From assembly GCA_023667765.1 (NCBI GenBank), contig JAMOZS010000012.1, positions 1 to 54,882 on the forward strand: a stretch of DNA of 54,882 nucleotides, given 5' to 3'. Of the stretch, positions 26,600 to 35,633 are shown one piece after another; within the stretch, counting starts at the first letter, position 1; the number at the start of each line of letters is the position of its first letter. The position numbers were made by a program, and so were the translations under genes. The notes under the pieces were generated by a model that made no database searches, was not told the DNA's origin, and saw only the letters and a program-made list of their open reading frames with translations. This DNA is from Roseburia sp. GTDB lineage: Bacteria; Bacillota; Clostridia; Lachnospirales; Lachnospiraceae.

Positions 26600-27730
26600 A
26601 TGAATCAATCCGATACAAATAGAAATTCTTATATGCTGCAGGGCGCTCTGGCCAAAAGAGGTTATATGCGCTGGTGGCATTCCTTCCGGGGGAGCAATCC
26701 TGTCACCCGGCAAACTCGCACGTTTTTTATAGAATATTTTATGATAAATCCTTCCTCCGGCTGCGACCGGCCTATCCTGGGTCAACATCCCTATTACCGC
26801 AAAAGAGGCATAAGGCCCTCCTATGTCATGGTAAAGGCCGGTGTCTTTCCCGATGAAGAAGCGCCCGGTAAGCAGCTGCACGCCTTTTATCCCATTACCT
26901 CCCTCAGAGTTGTACGTAACCCCTTCTACCTGCAGGCGGAGGAATGCGTACTCTGTGAAAACCGCATTTCCGGTTATGTGGAAATGTCCGAGGCGGAGGC
27001 CGAACAACCTTTCTTTATGACGGATGCCGGCAGCATGGAATGGAATCTGGAGGTCTACAAATCCATTGCCTGCCATACCGGTTTCATTGCAGGCCCCCTA
27101 TCCAATGCCCTGAATCTTCTGGACAGCTTCTGGCATGGAGAGGGAATCCGAACCAACTATAGCGGTTCAGTAATGCTGGACGGTATAACCTATGAGGTTT
27201 CTTCTCAGGGGAGCTTCGGCTATGCCGATAAACACTGGGGCCGAAGCTTTAACCGTCCCTGGCTGCAGCTTAGCGCCTGCAAGCTGCGCAGCGAGCGCAC
27301 CGGAAAACTGTTAAAATATTCCGCCCTGGCTGTGGACGGCTGCTGTCCCAGACTGTTATGCTTTCCGTTAAGACCCAGACTGACGCTGCAGTTGACCTAT
27401 ACCGGAGAAGATTTCTGCTTCTCCTTTACAAGGCCCAGGCTTCGTTCCCGCATCAAATGGAGAAAAAAGGAAACCGGAAAACGCTTTATCTGGCACTTAA
27501 AGGCGCAGAACAAAAAAGCGGTATTAAAACTGTCCATGAATTGTCTGAAAAAGAATATGATGCCGCTCCACTACGAATCCCCCACGGGCCGCCGCAGGAA
27601 AGCCCCTCTTTACGCAAGCGGCAGCGGCATGGGGACTCTGGAGCTGTACCGGATGGCGCCGGAGGGACTTCAATGGATTGATACCCTGTATATCGAAAAT
27701 GCCCTCTGCGAATTTCAGGCCGGAGAATGA
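26600..27730 (+). CDS. Tocopherol-cyclase-like (lipocalin-type) protein
   Basis: A 376-residue protein rich in aromatic and beta-strand stretches. It contains MEWNLEVYKSIACHTGF, YEVSSQGSFGYADKHWGRSF and a C-terminal TLELYRM. The DKHWGRSF segment matches the HxWG-type motif of the tocopherol cyclase / CrtC hydratase superfamily, and the overall spread of motifs fits. Clostridia do not make tocopherol, so the true ligand is probably another lipid or isoprenoid. There is no signal peptide. AGGA precedes the ATG. It is divergent from the pentose operon and convergent with cysK, 27 bp away. Confidence 0.6.
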   Translation: MNQSDTNRNSYMLQGALAKRGYMRWWHSFRGSNPVTRQTRTFFIEYFMINPSSGCDRPILGQHPYYRKRGIRPSYVMVKAGVFPDEEAPGKQLHAFYPITSLRVVRNPFYLQAEECVLCENRISGYVEMSEAEAEQPFFMTDAGSMEWNLEVYKSIACHTGFIAGPLSNALNLLDSFWHGEGIRTNYSGSVMLDGITYEVSSQGSFGYADKHWGRSFNRPWLQLSACKLRSERTGKLLKYSALAVDGCCPRLLCFPLRPRLTLQLTYTGEDFCFSFTRPRLRSRIKWRKKETGKRFIWHLKAQNKKAVLKLSMNCLKKNMMPLHYESPTGRRRKAPLYASGSGMGTLELYRMAPEGLQWIDTLYIENALCEFQAGE

Positions 27731-27757
27731 ATGTTTTGTCTCCATCTCTGCCCAGGC

Positions 27758-28696
27758 CTACTCCTCCGTAAACATGGGACTGGAAAGATACCGGTCACCG
27801 GAATCCGGCAGCAGCGCCACAATTGTTTTTCCTTGATTTTCCGGGCGTTTCGCCAGCTTTACCGCCGCGGCCAGAGCCGCACCGGAGGTAATACCTGTCA
27901 AAATGCCTTCCCGTCTGGCCAAAATACGGCCGCTTAAAAATGCCTCCTGAGTCGTAATGGTAATCACCTCATCATATACCTGTGTATTCAAAACCGATGG
28001 CACAAAACCGGCGCCTATCCCCTGCAGCTTGTGAGGGCCGGGCTTTCCGCCGGAAAGAACCGGTGAATCGGCGGGTTCCACCGCTGCTATCCATATCTTG
28101 GGGTTCTGGGACTTTAAATAAGCGCCCACACCTGTCACCGTACCGCCGGTGCCCACCCCGGCCACAAAAATATCTACCCTGCCATCCGTATCTTCCCAAA
28201 TCTCAGGGCCGGTAGATGCGGCATGCGCCGCCGGATTTGCCGGATTGTCAAACTGTCCCAGAATAACCGCTCCGGGAATGCTGTCGCGAAGCTCCTCCGC
28301 TTTTTCAATGGCTCCCTTCATGCCCTTAGCCCCTTCCGTCAGCACCAGTTCGGCGCCATAGGCTCTGAGCAGCGTTCTTCGCTCCACGCTCATGGTGTCG
28401 GGAAGCGTAAGAATAGCCCGATATCCCTTGGCTGCGGCCACACTGGCCAGACCAATACCGGTATTTCCCGAGGTCGGCTCAATAATGGTAGCGCCGGCCT
28501 TTAAGATTCCTTTCTTTTCCGCATCCTCCACCATAGACAGCGCAATTCTGTCCTTTACGCTGCCGGCAGGGTTCAAATATTCCAGCTTAGCCAAAAGTTC
28601 CACGCCTTCTACTCCCTGCGCCCTGCTGTAATTCGCCACCTTCAGCAGCGGAGTATGTCCTATCAGCTGAGTTGCCCCGGTATAAATCTTACTCAT
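27758..28696 (-). CDS. cysK: Cysteine synthase A (O-acetylserine sulfhydrylase)
   Basis: Makes cysteine from O-acetylserine and sulfide with PLP. The 312-residue protein shows the PLP lysine in NPAGSVKDR (K48), the substrate loop TSGNTG (75-80), the phosphate-binding GVGTGGTVTGVG and the closing PDSGDRYLSS. The start is the ATG at 28696, 6 bases from AAGGAGG; an earlier ATG abuts the ribosome site and is unlikely. Confidence 0.95.
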   Translation of the reverse strand: MSKIYTGATQLIGHTPLLKVANYSRAQGVEGVELLAKLEYLNPAGSVKDRIALSMVEDAEKKGILKAGATIIEPTSGNTGIGLASVAAAKGYRAILTLPDTMSVERRTLLRAYGAELVLTEGAKGMKGAIEKAEELRDSIPGAVILGQFDNPANPAAHAASTGPEIWEDTDGRVDIFVAGVGTGGTVTGVGAYLKSQNPKIWIAAVEPADSPVLSGGKPGPHKLQGIGAGFVPSVLNTQVYDEVITITTQEAFLSGRILARREGILTGITSGAALAAAVKLAKRPENQGKTIVALLPDSGDRYLSSPMFTEE

Positions 28697-28769
28697 AATC
28701 ATCCTCCTTCCAGGCAAGAAATCTGCCCTTTCTATTTCCTAGTATTTTAATATGAATATTATAAATTCT

Positions 28770-28798
28770 AATTTACTCCTGATTTCCCGGTATGTCAA
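28770..28798 (-). promoter_or_regulatory. cysK: Predicted promoter of cysK
   Basis: On the minus strand TTGACA (28798-28793), a 17-base spacer and TAAATT (28775-28770). It lies about 75 bases upstream of the start codon. No T-box or SAM riboswitch was seen in the leader. Confidence 0.5.
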
Positions 28799-28848
28799 CC
28801 CATAATCATTTTGTTCGGGCGGGCATCAAAATGTTACCCGGCATATCA

Positions 28849-28877
28849 TTGCAGGCCAATCTAAAATATGTTAGACT
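28849..28877 (+). promoter_or_regulatory. aroA: Predicted promoter of aroA
   Basis: TTGCAG (28849-28854), a 17-base spacer and TAGACT (28872-28877), about 45 bases before the aroA start codon. Confidence 0.5.
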
Positions 28878-28921
28878 AATCATGCATAAACAAAAACAGA
28901 CATAAAAGAAGGGAATACCTT

Positions 28922-30259
28922 ATGATAAATCAAGACACCTACACCGTACCCTGTATCTGCCCATGCCCGGAAATTTCAAATCATTCACCCAACATCTCCC
29001 CGCTGAAGGTTACCGTACCCGGCTCCAAGAGCATCACCAATCGGGCGTTACTTTTAGCTACTTTGAGCTTAGGCATATCCACTCTGCGAGGGGTGCTTTT
29101 CAGCGATGATTCCAGGCATTTCTTAAAATGCATACAGACTCTGGGCTTTGAGACCACTGTGGATGAGACGAACGCCCGTATCACCGTCAGGGGAATGAGC
29201 GGACAGATACCCTTAAAGGAAGCCAGCCTGTACGTGGGCAGCGCCGGCACGGCCGCCCGTTTTCTTACCGCCTGTTTAGGCGTATCCCGGGGCGTCTACC
29301 ATATGGACGCCTCCGAACAGATGCGCAGGCGCCCGATGTCTCCTCTGTTAAACTCTCTTCGGGAATTGGGCTGCGAGATAAGCTTTCAGGAAGAAGAGGG
29401 CCACTTTCCCTTTACGCTGAAGAGTAACGGCTTTGGTCAAAATCACATCACCGTCAATATAGATCACAGCAGCCAGTTTTTGAGCGCCCTGCTTATTTGC
29501 TCCAGTCTCTGTAAGGAGGACTTTACCATTCAGGCGGAAGGAACTCATGGTATGTCTTATATTCGGATAACCGGCAAAATGATGGAACAGTTTGGCGTAA
29601 AGACCGACTGCCCGGCCCCAAACCGCTTTGTAATCAAAACGGGACAGCATTATCATGCCAGGGATTACCAAATAGAGCCGGATGTATCCGCCGCCTGTTA
29701 TTATTATGCCATATGCCCGCTTTTGGGAATCCCGGTACAGGTAGCGCATATTCATTTTAATTCTCTCCAGGGAGATGTAGAATTTATAAGAATTTTAGAG
29801 CGGCTCGGATGCCATGCCCTGGATACGCCCGAGGGGATATTGCTGACTCCCCCTGACAGAAAGGGCTATCCCGGCCTCACGGTGGACATGTCCGCCTGCT
29901 CCGACCAGGCCATCACGCTGGCCGCTCTGGCTCCTTTCGCAGACGGCCCCACTACTATTACCGGGATTGGACATATCAGACATCAGGAAAGCGACCGCAT
30001 CAGCGCCATTGCCACAGAGCTTGGCCGGCTGGGCATCCGCTGTACCGAGGAGGAGACTTCCCTCACCATCTATCCCGGAACGCCCGGTCCCGGCCTGATT
30101 CGGACTTATGAGGACCACCGTATGGCCATGGGCTTTTCCCTCATAGGACTTCGCTGCGAAGGCATTATAATAGATAATCCCGACTGCTGCCGCAAGACTT
30201 TTGAGCACTATTTTGAGGTACTGGAAAATGCTATACAGGATATAAAAAATATGTTATAA
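28922..30259 (+). CDS. aroA: 3-phosphoshikimate 1-carboxyvinyltransferase (EPSP synthase)
   Basis: Adds phosphoenolpyruvate to shikimate-3-phosphate on the way to chorismate. The 445 residues fit. Motifs in order: VTVPGSKSITNRALLLA, GSAGTAARFLTA, DASEQMRRRPM, the catalytic Asp region QIEPDVSAACYYYA, HQESDRISAIATEL, and EDHRMAMGFSLIGL. The first 25 residues are an extra lead before the conserved core, so a slightly later start is possible, but AGAAGGG precedes this ATG. The carbamate kinase gene follows 57 bp later and may be co-transcribed. Confidence 0.93.
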   Translation: MINQDTYTVPCICPCPEISNHSPNISPLKVTVPGSKSITNRALLLATLSLGISTLRGVLFSDDSRHFLKCIQTLGFETTVDETNARITVRGMSGQIPLKEASLYVGSAGTAARFLTACLGVSRGVYHMDASEQMRRRPMSPLLNSLRELGCEISFQEEEGHFPFTLKSNGFGQNHITVNIDHSSQFLSALLICSSLCKEDFTIQAEGTHGMSYIRITGKMMEQFGVKTDCPAPNRFVIKTGQHYHARDYQIEPDVSAACYYYAICPLLGIPVQVAHIHFNSLQGDVEFIRILERLGCHALDTPEGILLTPPDRKGYPGLTVDMSACSDQAITLAALAPFADGPTTITGIGHIRHQESDRISAIATELGRLGIRCTEEETSLTIYPGTPGPGLIRTYEDHRMAMGFSLIGLRCEGIIIDNPDCCRKTFEHYFEVLENAIQDIKNML

Positions 30260-30316
30260 TGTGTGATATTGGAAAAAGAAAAATGTTCAAAAAAAGATTT
30301 CGGAATGGAGCATGTT

Positions 30317-31252
30317 ATGAATAAAAAGAAGGTTGTTGTTTCCCTGGGGCATGACGCCCTTGGTTATACCACATTGGAGCAACGGGACGCCGTAAAAATT
30401 ACCGCCAGGGCTTTGGCTGATTTAATAGAAGAGAATTATCAGCTCACCATTACCCATTCAAACGGCCCCCAGGTCAGCATGATACATAAGGCTATGACGG
30501 AGCTTCGCCGTGTTTATACGGATTACACTCCCGCCCCCATGTGTGTATGCTCCGCTATGAGCCAGGGCTATGTGGGCTATGATATCCAGAATGCCCTGCG
30601 GGCAGAGTTGATTTCCCGGGGCATTTCCAAGCCGGTCAGCACCATTTTAACGCAAGTGACCGTAGACCCTTATGACGAAGCTTTTTATGAACCCAATAAG
30701 GTAATTGGGCGTTATATGTCCAAAGAGGATGCTGATTTGGAAATCAAAAAAGGGAATTATGTGAAAGAGTTTCCGGGAAAGGGCTTTCGTCGGGTTGTAG
30801 CCGCTCCCAGACCTATTGATATTGTAGAAATAGAATCCATCCGCGCACTGGTCGACGCCGACCAGGTGGTAATTGCCTGCGGAGGAGGCGGCATTCCCGT
30901 CATTGAGCAAAAGCATGCCCTGAAGGGTGCGTCCGCCGTTATTGAAAAGGACGCTATTGCCGGCAAGCTGGCATCAGACCTGAAAGCCGACGAATTAATC
31001 ATATTGACAAGCGTAGACTGCGTTTACAGAGATTTCGGTTCAAAGGAGCAGACCCCTCTTTGCTCCCTGACAATAGCGGAGGCAAAAGAAGCGATTACCG
31101 CCAATCAGTTTGAGGCAGGTACGATGCTTCCGAAGATTGAGGCTGCCATAACCTATTTAGAAAAGCTTCCCTCCGGGAAGGTGCTGATTACCTCCATGAA
31201 ATCCGTAAAAGACGCCGTAAAAGGCAAGACCGGCACTCTTATCACAGCCTGA
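30317..31252 (+). CDS. arcC: Carbamate kinase
   Basis: Interconverts carbamoyl phosphate plus ADP with carbamate plus ATP, as in fermentative arginine or agmatine use. The 311 residues carry family motifs: HSNGPQV, AMSQGYVGYDIQNALR, STILTQVTVDPYD, FRRVVAAPRPIDIVEI, VIACGGGGIPV, AVIEKDAIAGKLASDL, LIILTSVDCVY and GTMLPKIEAA. The first phosphate loop is altered: the usual LGGNAL reads LGHDAL (residues 10-15). No arginine deiminase or carbamoyltransferase gene is nearby. The start at 30317 has GGAG 6 bases upstream. Confidence 0.88.
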   Translation: MNKKKVVVSLGHDALGYTTLEQRDAVKITARALADLIEENYQLTITHSNGPQVSMIHKAMTELRRVYTDYTPAPMCVCSAMSQGYVGYDIQNALRAELISRGISKPVSTILTQVTVDPYDEAFYEPNKVIGRYMSKEDADLEIKKGNYVKEFPGKGFRRVVAAPRPIDIVEIESIRALVDADQVVIACGGGGIPVIEQKHALKGASAVIEKDAIAGKLASDLKADELIILTSVDCVYRDFGSKEQTPLCSLTIAEAKEAITANQFEAGTMLPKIEAAITYLEKLPSGKVLITSMKSVKDAVKGKTGTLITA

Positions 31253-31287
31253 ACCGGTGTACTCTAACAGTTTTTCTTTGTAGCGAA

Positions 31288-31331
31288 CAAAGCAGCCAAG
31301 TCCCTCAAGATTGAGGGACTTGGCTGCTTTG
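31288..31331. terminator. 20-bp perfect hairpin between convergent genes; repeat copy 1
   Basis: CAAAGCAGCCAAGTCCCTCA (31288-31307) pairs perfectly with its complement (31312-31331) around a 4-base loop. It stands between arcC and the convergent NlpC/P60 gene and can act as a terminator in both directions, although the T-tracts are short. The stretch 31301-31330 matches 39247-39276 at 28 of 30 positions. Confidence 0.6.
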
Positions 31332-31341
31332 CTGCGTCGGG

Positions 31342-32589
31342 CTATATAATTCTCCTTACTGCCAAAATTGTCCGGTATTCGGCATTTCCTACCTTAATTC
31401 CCGTTTTCTGAGTGCTGGCATGTACAATCTTCCCCCCGCCTATATAGATGGCCACATGACCTTCATAACAAATCAAATCGCCGGGCTGTGCCTCCCCATA
31501 GGTAACGCCGGTTCCGGCGCTTCTCTGCTCGTAGGATGTCCGGGGCAGAGAATAATTAAAATCATAATATACCCTCCAGGTAAAGCCGGAACAATCGGCT
31601 CCGGAGGTCAGGCTCGTCCCGCCGGATACATAGGGATTGCCAATATACTGGCAAGCGTACTTCGCAATCTTTTTACCCAAATCGCTGCCGGTGGCGCCGT
31701 CAATAATGTCCGTGTAACCGGTAGGCGTATAATTACCGCTGTCGGCCGAACCGCCGTTTCCTTTATTACTTCCGGCCGCATTCTGCGCCGCTCTGGCCTC
31801 TTCCTCCTGAAGCTTTTTCAGCTTTTTCTGTTCCTGTTGAATCAACTTCTTTTGTACGGCAGCCTCCTGCTTGGCCTGATTGATTTCCACATCAAAATTA
31901 GCGGATTCCGCTTCCTTTTGAGCCAACATTCCATTCAAGCTGCTCCTCTGGGTATTCAGCGCTTCCTTATCCAGCTCCAGCTGGTCCTTATCCGTCTCCA
32001 GCTGACCCTTTTCCAGCTCCAGCTGGTCCCATAAATCACGCACCTGAAGCTTGGTCTCCTCAAATTCCAACAGCTTTTTCCTGTCGTATTCATATATCTC
32101 TTCTATATAATCCATACGATTCAGAAGGCCGCCCAGTCCATCCCCAAGCAAAAAGCTGCTTAGATAATTACTGTCCCCGGTCTCATACATACGCTGGGTG
32201 CGGGTAATCATATCCTCCTGCTGCTTTTCCTCTCTGGCTTTTGCATCCAGATATGCCTGCTCGGTCAGATTGATTTCCTCCTGCTTATCTATAAGCTGCC
32301 GCTCTTTTTCTGCAATCTCATCCTCCTTCAGCCCAATGCTGGTCATGGTGTTAAGAATTTCCGCATTTAAATCGGCAATCATTTCCTCCAGGATTTCCTG
32401 CTGCTCCTCTAAAGCGTCAATCTCCTCCTGCATCTGAGACAATTCCTCCTGATGCTGGCTGATTTGACCCTTCAGGTCTGCGGAGGTCGTAGCTCTCACC
32501 GTCTCACTTGGCAGCAAAAAAGACAGTACAAGCTCCATATACAATGCCGCAGCTATGAAATTATTTATCTTTGTCCTTTTTTTTCTCAT
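31342..32589 (-). CDS. Secreted coiled-coil NlpC/P60 peptidoglycan hydrolase
   Basis: A 415-residue cell-wall hydrolase cutting peptide cross-bridges. A signal peptide (about 1-33, cleavage near VRA-TTS) precedes a long Glu/Gln-rich coiled coil (about 37-268), a Gly/Ser linker and a C-terminal NlpC/P60 domain (about 300-415). The catalytic residues are Cys333 (GADCSGFTW), His378 (YEGHVAIYIG) and His390 (KIVHAST). The PcsB/CwlO-like coiled coil suggests activation by an FtsEX-type partner. No good ribosome site precedes the ATG, so the start is the least sure part. Confidence 0.9.
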   Translation of the reverse strand: MRKKRTKINNFIAAALYMELVLSFLLPSETVRATTSADLKGQISQHQEELSQMQEEIDALEEQQEILEEMIADLNAEILNTMTSIGLKEDEIAEKERQLIDKQEEINLTEQAYLDAKAREEKQQEDMITRTQRMYETGDSNYLSSFLLGDGLGGLLNRMDYIEEIYEYDRKKLLEFEETKLQVRDLWDQLELEKGQLETDKDQLELDKEALNTQRSSLNGMLAQKEAESANFDVEINQAKQEAAVQKKLIQQEQKKLKKLQEEEARAAQNAAGSNKGNGGSADSGNYTPTGYTDIIDGATGSDLGKKIAKYACQYIGNPYVSGGTSLTSGADCSGFTWRVYYDFNYSLPRTSYEQRSAGTGVTYGEAQPGDLICYEGHVAIYIGGGKIVHASTQKTGIKVGNAEYRTILAVRRII

Positions 32590-32670
32590 ATCTACAGTCT
32601 ATCATATCCCACCGGAAATTTCATCCCATAATTCCTTAATATTTTAAAAAGCAATTTTAAAAACTTTCGC

Positions 32671-33789
32671 CTATTGGCCGGTAGCCAAATCGGTCAGAAA
32701 CTTCACCACATTCTGATACATAAAATAATCTCTGAACTCCTCCTTTGAAGTATCTCCGATATACTCTTCTACAGACTGGTATCCTGCCTGTCCGGCATAA
32801 TCCTCCAGCATGGCATCCAGCTCCTCGTCACTGATATTCAGCTGTTCCTGATTTGCCACCGCCTGACATGCCAGATTCAGTTTCAGCGACTGCTCCGCAT
32901 AACCGGCGATAAAGGTCTCCAAATCCGTTCCATAATACACAGACATATAGCTGTCTACCTCCATACCCGCCAACGCAGCCGATTGCTCCATATTCTTTTT
33001 GAGATTCTGACGGTATTTCTCCACCAAGGCCTCCGGCATAATGTCAAAGGTACATGCGTTTATAAATTGGGTCAATGTCTCATTCTCCATGTTCTCACGA
33101 TAATAAGAGTTGATATAGTCCTCCACATACCGACGAAGACCTGCCGCATCCGTAACCCCGTCAACCCCCATCTTCTCTACTGCCGTATCGTCTATTCCCT
33201 CAGGAATAATATAATTTACCTTTACGGTAAATACAACATCCTGTCCCGCCAGTTCCACATTTCCATAATTCTCCGGAAAAGTCAGAGGAAGGTCTACCGT
33301 CTCCCCGGGCATCACGCCAATCAGCCCATCCTCAAAGCCGTCAATAAACTGTCCTGAACCAATCGTCAGATTACTGCCCTGCGCCGAGCCGTTCTGAAAT
33401 GCCACGCCATCCTTTTTACCCTCAAAATCAATATTAGCCGTATCTCCCAGCTGTACAGCCCGCTCCGTTACCCTCATTTCAGCAGGATAATTGTCCGCAT
33501 ACACAGCCAGAAGATTGCTCTCAATTTCCTCCTGGGTCGCCGACTGCCCGTCTACCTTTAAAGCCCTATAATCACAAAGCGTCACATACTCTAAAACCAC
33601 CACATCCTTCAGGGCCGTATCTGACGTTACAGGCGTTTTCTCCGCATCTGTGCCGCTCTCTGTCCGGGATGCTTCCCCGCTGCCCGATTCGTCGGGAAGC
33701 TTCTCATCCCCTCCGCAGCCTGCCAAAAAAACTGCCACGGTCAGCACTCCCAGCATACGCATCCACTTGTTTATCTTTTTTCTTTTCAT
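32671..33789 (-). CDS. Trigger-factor-like peptidyl-prolyl isomerase lipoprotein
   Basis: A 372-residue exported foldase. The lipoprotein signal ends in FLAGC (Cys25). After a charged linker comes an FKBP-type domain (about 105-195) with GDTANIDFEGKKDGVAF, IGSGQFIDGFEDGLIGVMPG and the strand LAGQDVVFTVKVNYI. The rest resembles the helical C-terminal domain of trigger factor (ENETLTQFINACTF, then QSAALAGM). So it looks like a trigger factor that lost its ribosome-binding N-terminus and gained a membrane anchor, a role like that of PrsA. GAGAGGA precedes the ATG. Confidence 0.85.
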   Translation of the reverse strand: MKRKKINKWMRMLGVLTVAVFLAGCGGDEKLPDESGSGEASRTESGTDAEKTPVTSDTALKDVVVLEYVTLCDYRALKVDGQSATQEEIESNLLAVYADNYPAEMRVTERAVQLGDTANIDFEGKKDGVAFQNGSAQGSNLTIGSGQFIDGFEDGLIGVMPGETVDLPLTFPENYGNVELAGQDVVFTVKVNYIIPEGIDDTAVEKMGVDGVTDAAGLRRYVEDYINSYYRENMENETLTQFINACTFDIMPEALVEKYRQNLKKNMEQSAALAGMEVDSYMSVYYGTDLETFIAGYAEQSLKLNLACQAVANQEQLNISDEELDAMLEDYAGQAGYQSVEEYIGDTSKEEFRDYFMYQNVVKFLTDLATGQ

Positions 33790-33870
33790 AATACGCTATC
33801 CTCTCATTCTTCTCTCTCACATAAAGCCTGTCCCAAAAACATTGGCACTCGTTTCAGTGTAACACACTCC

Positions 33871-33938
33871 CGCCGCTTTTGAAAGCCTTTTTCCTCTTAT
33901 CGTCTTTTGGGGTCGGATACCTGCTTACAAAAGCGGCG
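33871..33938. repeat. 11-bp inverted repeat around the cls stop codon
   Basis: CGCCGCTTTTG (33871-33881) and CAAAAGCGGCG (33928-33938) are perfectly complementary with a 46-base loop. The right arm encodes the last residues of cardiolipin synthase. It may act in 3' end formation, but the loop is long and no T-tract follows the stem. Confidence 0.3.
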
Positions 33939-35397
33939 ACAAAAGCCTGCAGCCCTGCTCCTTCATGCGAATTTGCAATTTTCTGGAGGTGTAGATATCC
34001 TTTGTTATCTGTTTGCAGACCTTTAAGTCCTCCCTGAAAATCTCCTCCATCTCCTGAGCCTTTTTCCGATTATAAACAATGGCGTTCACCTCAAAATTCA
34101 GCCCAAAGCTTCGAATATCCATATTGGCTGTTCCATAACAGAGCGCCCTGCCGTCCACAATCATACCCTTGCTGTGCAAAAAACCATTGTTGTAGGTATA
34201 ACAGCGGGCGCCCGCCATCACCATATCTCCCACATAAGAATAAGTCGCCCAATATACAAAGGGATGGTCCGGCATACAGGGAATCATAATATTTACCTCG
34301 ATTCCGGAGCGCGCCGCAATCACCAATGCATTAAAAATCGCCTCGTCCGGAATAAAGTAAGGCGTCTGAATATAAATGCTCTTTTCTGCCTTTGTAATCA
34401 GTCTCAGATAATTATCCCTTATCTGCTTTCCGGTATGGTCGGGGCCGCTGCTGATAATCTGTACCGCGGCAGAATCCCTGCTTCCGCCTTCAAAGCCCTC
34501 AAAAAGCCCGGGCTGCTGCAGCAAATTCTCCTTCGCCGCGTAATTCCAATCCAGGATAAAGCGAATCTGCAGTCCCTGGACTGCGCTGCCTCTTATCCTG
34601 AGATGGGTATCCCGCCAATGGCCGAATTTCTCGTCCAAATCAATATATTCTTTCCCCACATTAAAGCCGCCCACATACGCAACCCTGTTATCAATCACCA
34701 CAATTTTCCGATGGTTACGGTAATTAATACGGGGATGAAAACGCCTTAACAGCGCAGGGAAGAACTCCGCCGTCTGTATCCCCTTGGCATTCAGACGCTT
34801 CCAGACACTCTGCCTGACATAGCGCGCACCCATGGCGTCAAAAAGCACGCGCACCTGTACGCCCTGCGCCGCTTTCTCCTCCAGCACCTTTTCAATTCTG
34901 GAAAACAGCACATCATCCTTTATAATGTAATACTGCATGTGAATAAAATTCTCGGCATGCTCTAAGTCCTTCAGCAAAGCGCCAAACTTCTCATTACCGT
35001 CCGTAAAGTAATCAATATCATTGTCATCTGTCAACACCGAACCGCAGGACTCCAGATTGTACATTATCAAATCCGTATAACCCTCCAGATTTTCGTCCTG
35101 CTGCTCCAGCTCCTTTGTCTTAATCTGCTTCTCCTGCCTGCGAATCGCCTCGCTCATACGGTCCTCCACTTCCTTCATGCGAAACAGCTTTCGTTTATGC
35201 ATATCCTGCCCCAACAGCAGATAAAAAGCAAAGCCCAGAAATGGAATAAAGACCAGCAGCAAAAGCCAGGCCCACACACTCTTGGGGTCCCGGCGTTCAA
35301 AAAAAACAATCACAATGGCGAACAGCATATTCCAGATAATAATATGTCCGGAAATAAACTCCAGTATATTTTTTACAGCCTCCCAAAAAACCTCCAT
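33925..35397 (-). CDS. cls: Cardiolipin synthase
   Basis: A membrane phospholipase-D-family enzyme that joins two phosphatidylglycerols into cardiolipin. The 490-residue protein has two N-terminal membrane helices (about 18-33 and 42-62) and two HKD motifs: HRKIVVID (H229, K231, D236) followed by YVGG, and HSKGMIVD (H408, K410, D415) followed by GTANMD. Length and layout match Firmicute ClsA. It is transcribed alone; the gene upstream is divergent. Confidence 0.93.
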   Translation of the reverse strand: MEVFWEAVKNILEFISGHIIIWNMLFAIVIVFFERRDPKSVWAWLLLLVFIPFLGFAFYLLLGQDMHKRKLFRMKEVEDRMSEAIRRQEKQIKTKELEQQDENLEGYTDLIMYNLESCGSVLTDDNDIDYFTDGNEKFGALLKDLEHAENFIHMQYYIIKDDVLFSRIEKVLEEKAAQGVQVRVLFDAMGARYVRQSVWKRLNAKGIQTAEFFPALLRRFHPRINYRNHRKIVVIDNRVAYVGGFNVGKEYIDLDEKFGHWRDTHLRIRGSAVQGLQIRFILDWNYAAKENLLQQPGLFEGFEGGSRDSAAVQIISSGPDHTGKQIRDNYLRLITKAEKSIYIQTPYFIPDEAIFNALVIAARSGIEVNIMIPCMPDHPFVYWATYSYVGDMVMAGARCYTYNNGFLHSKGMIVDGRALCYGTANMDIRSFGLNFEVNAIVYNRKKAQEMEEIFREDLKVCKQITKDIYTSRKLQIRMKEQGCRLLSPLL

Positions 35398-35520
35398 GTT
35401 CCTACCCCGTTTTTTCCTTTATCCGTTGTACAGATATGAGTATAGCACAACTTCCGGAAAAAAACTCTTAAATTCCTGTAAATGTTTTATTGCTAATTTA
35501 TAACAAACTGTGTTAATATA

Positions 35521-35535
35521 TACATTATTAATGTA
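35521..35535. repeat. Palindrome upstream of the 35634 gene
   Basis: TACATTA-T-TAATGTA, two 7-bp arms around one base, lies between the divergent cls and membrane-protein genes and may be a regulator site. An A/T-rich stretch resembling a promoter (TTGCTA with TTAATA) is just upstream. Confidence 0.35.
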
Positions 35536-35633
35536 CTGTATCGCTGATTTTTTATTTCTTTAAGCCTCGTTACATCTTGCGGCGGGACTGCTGATTTTCA
35601 ATGATACAGCAGGATATTCAGGAGGTTTTTCAA

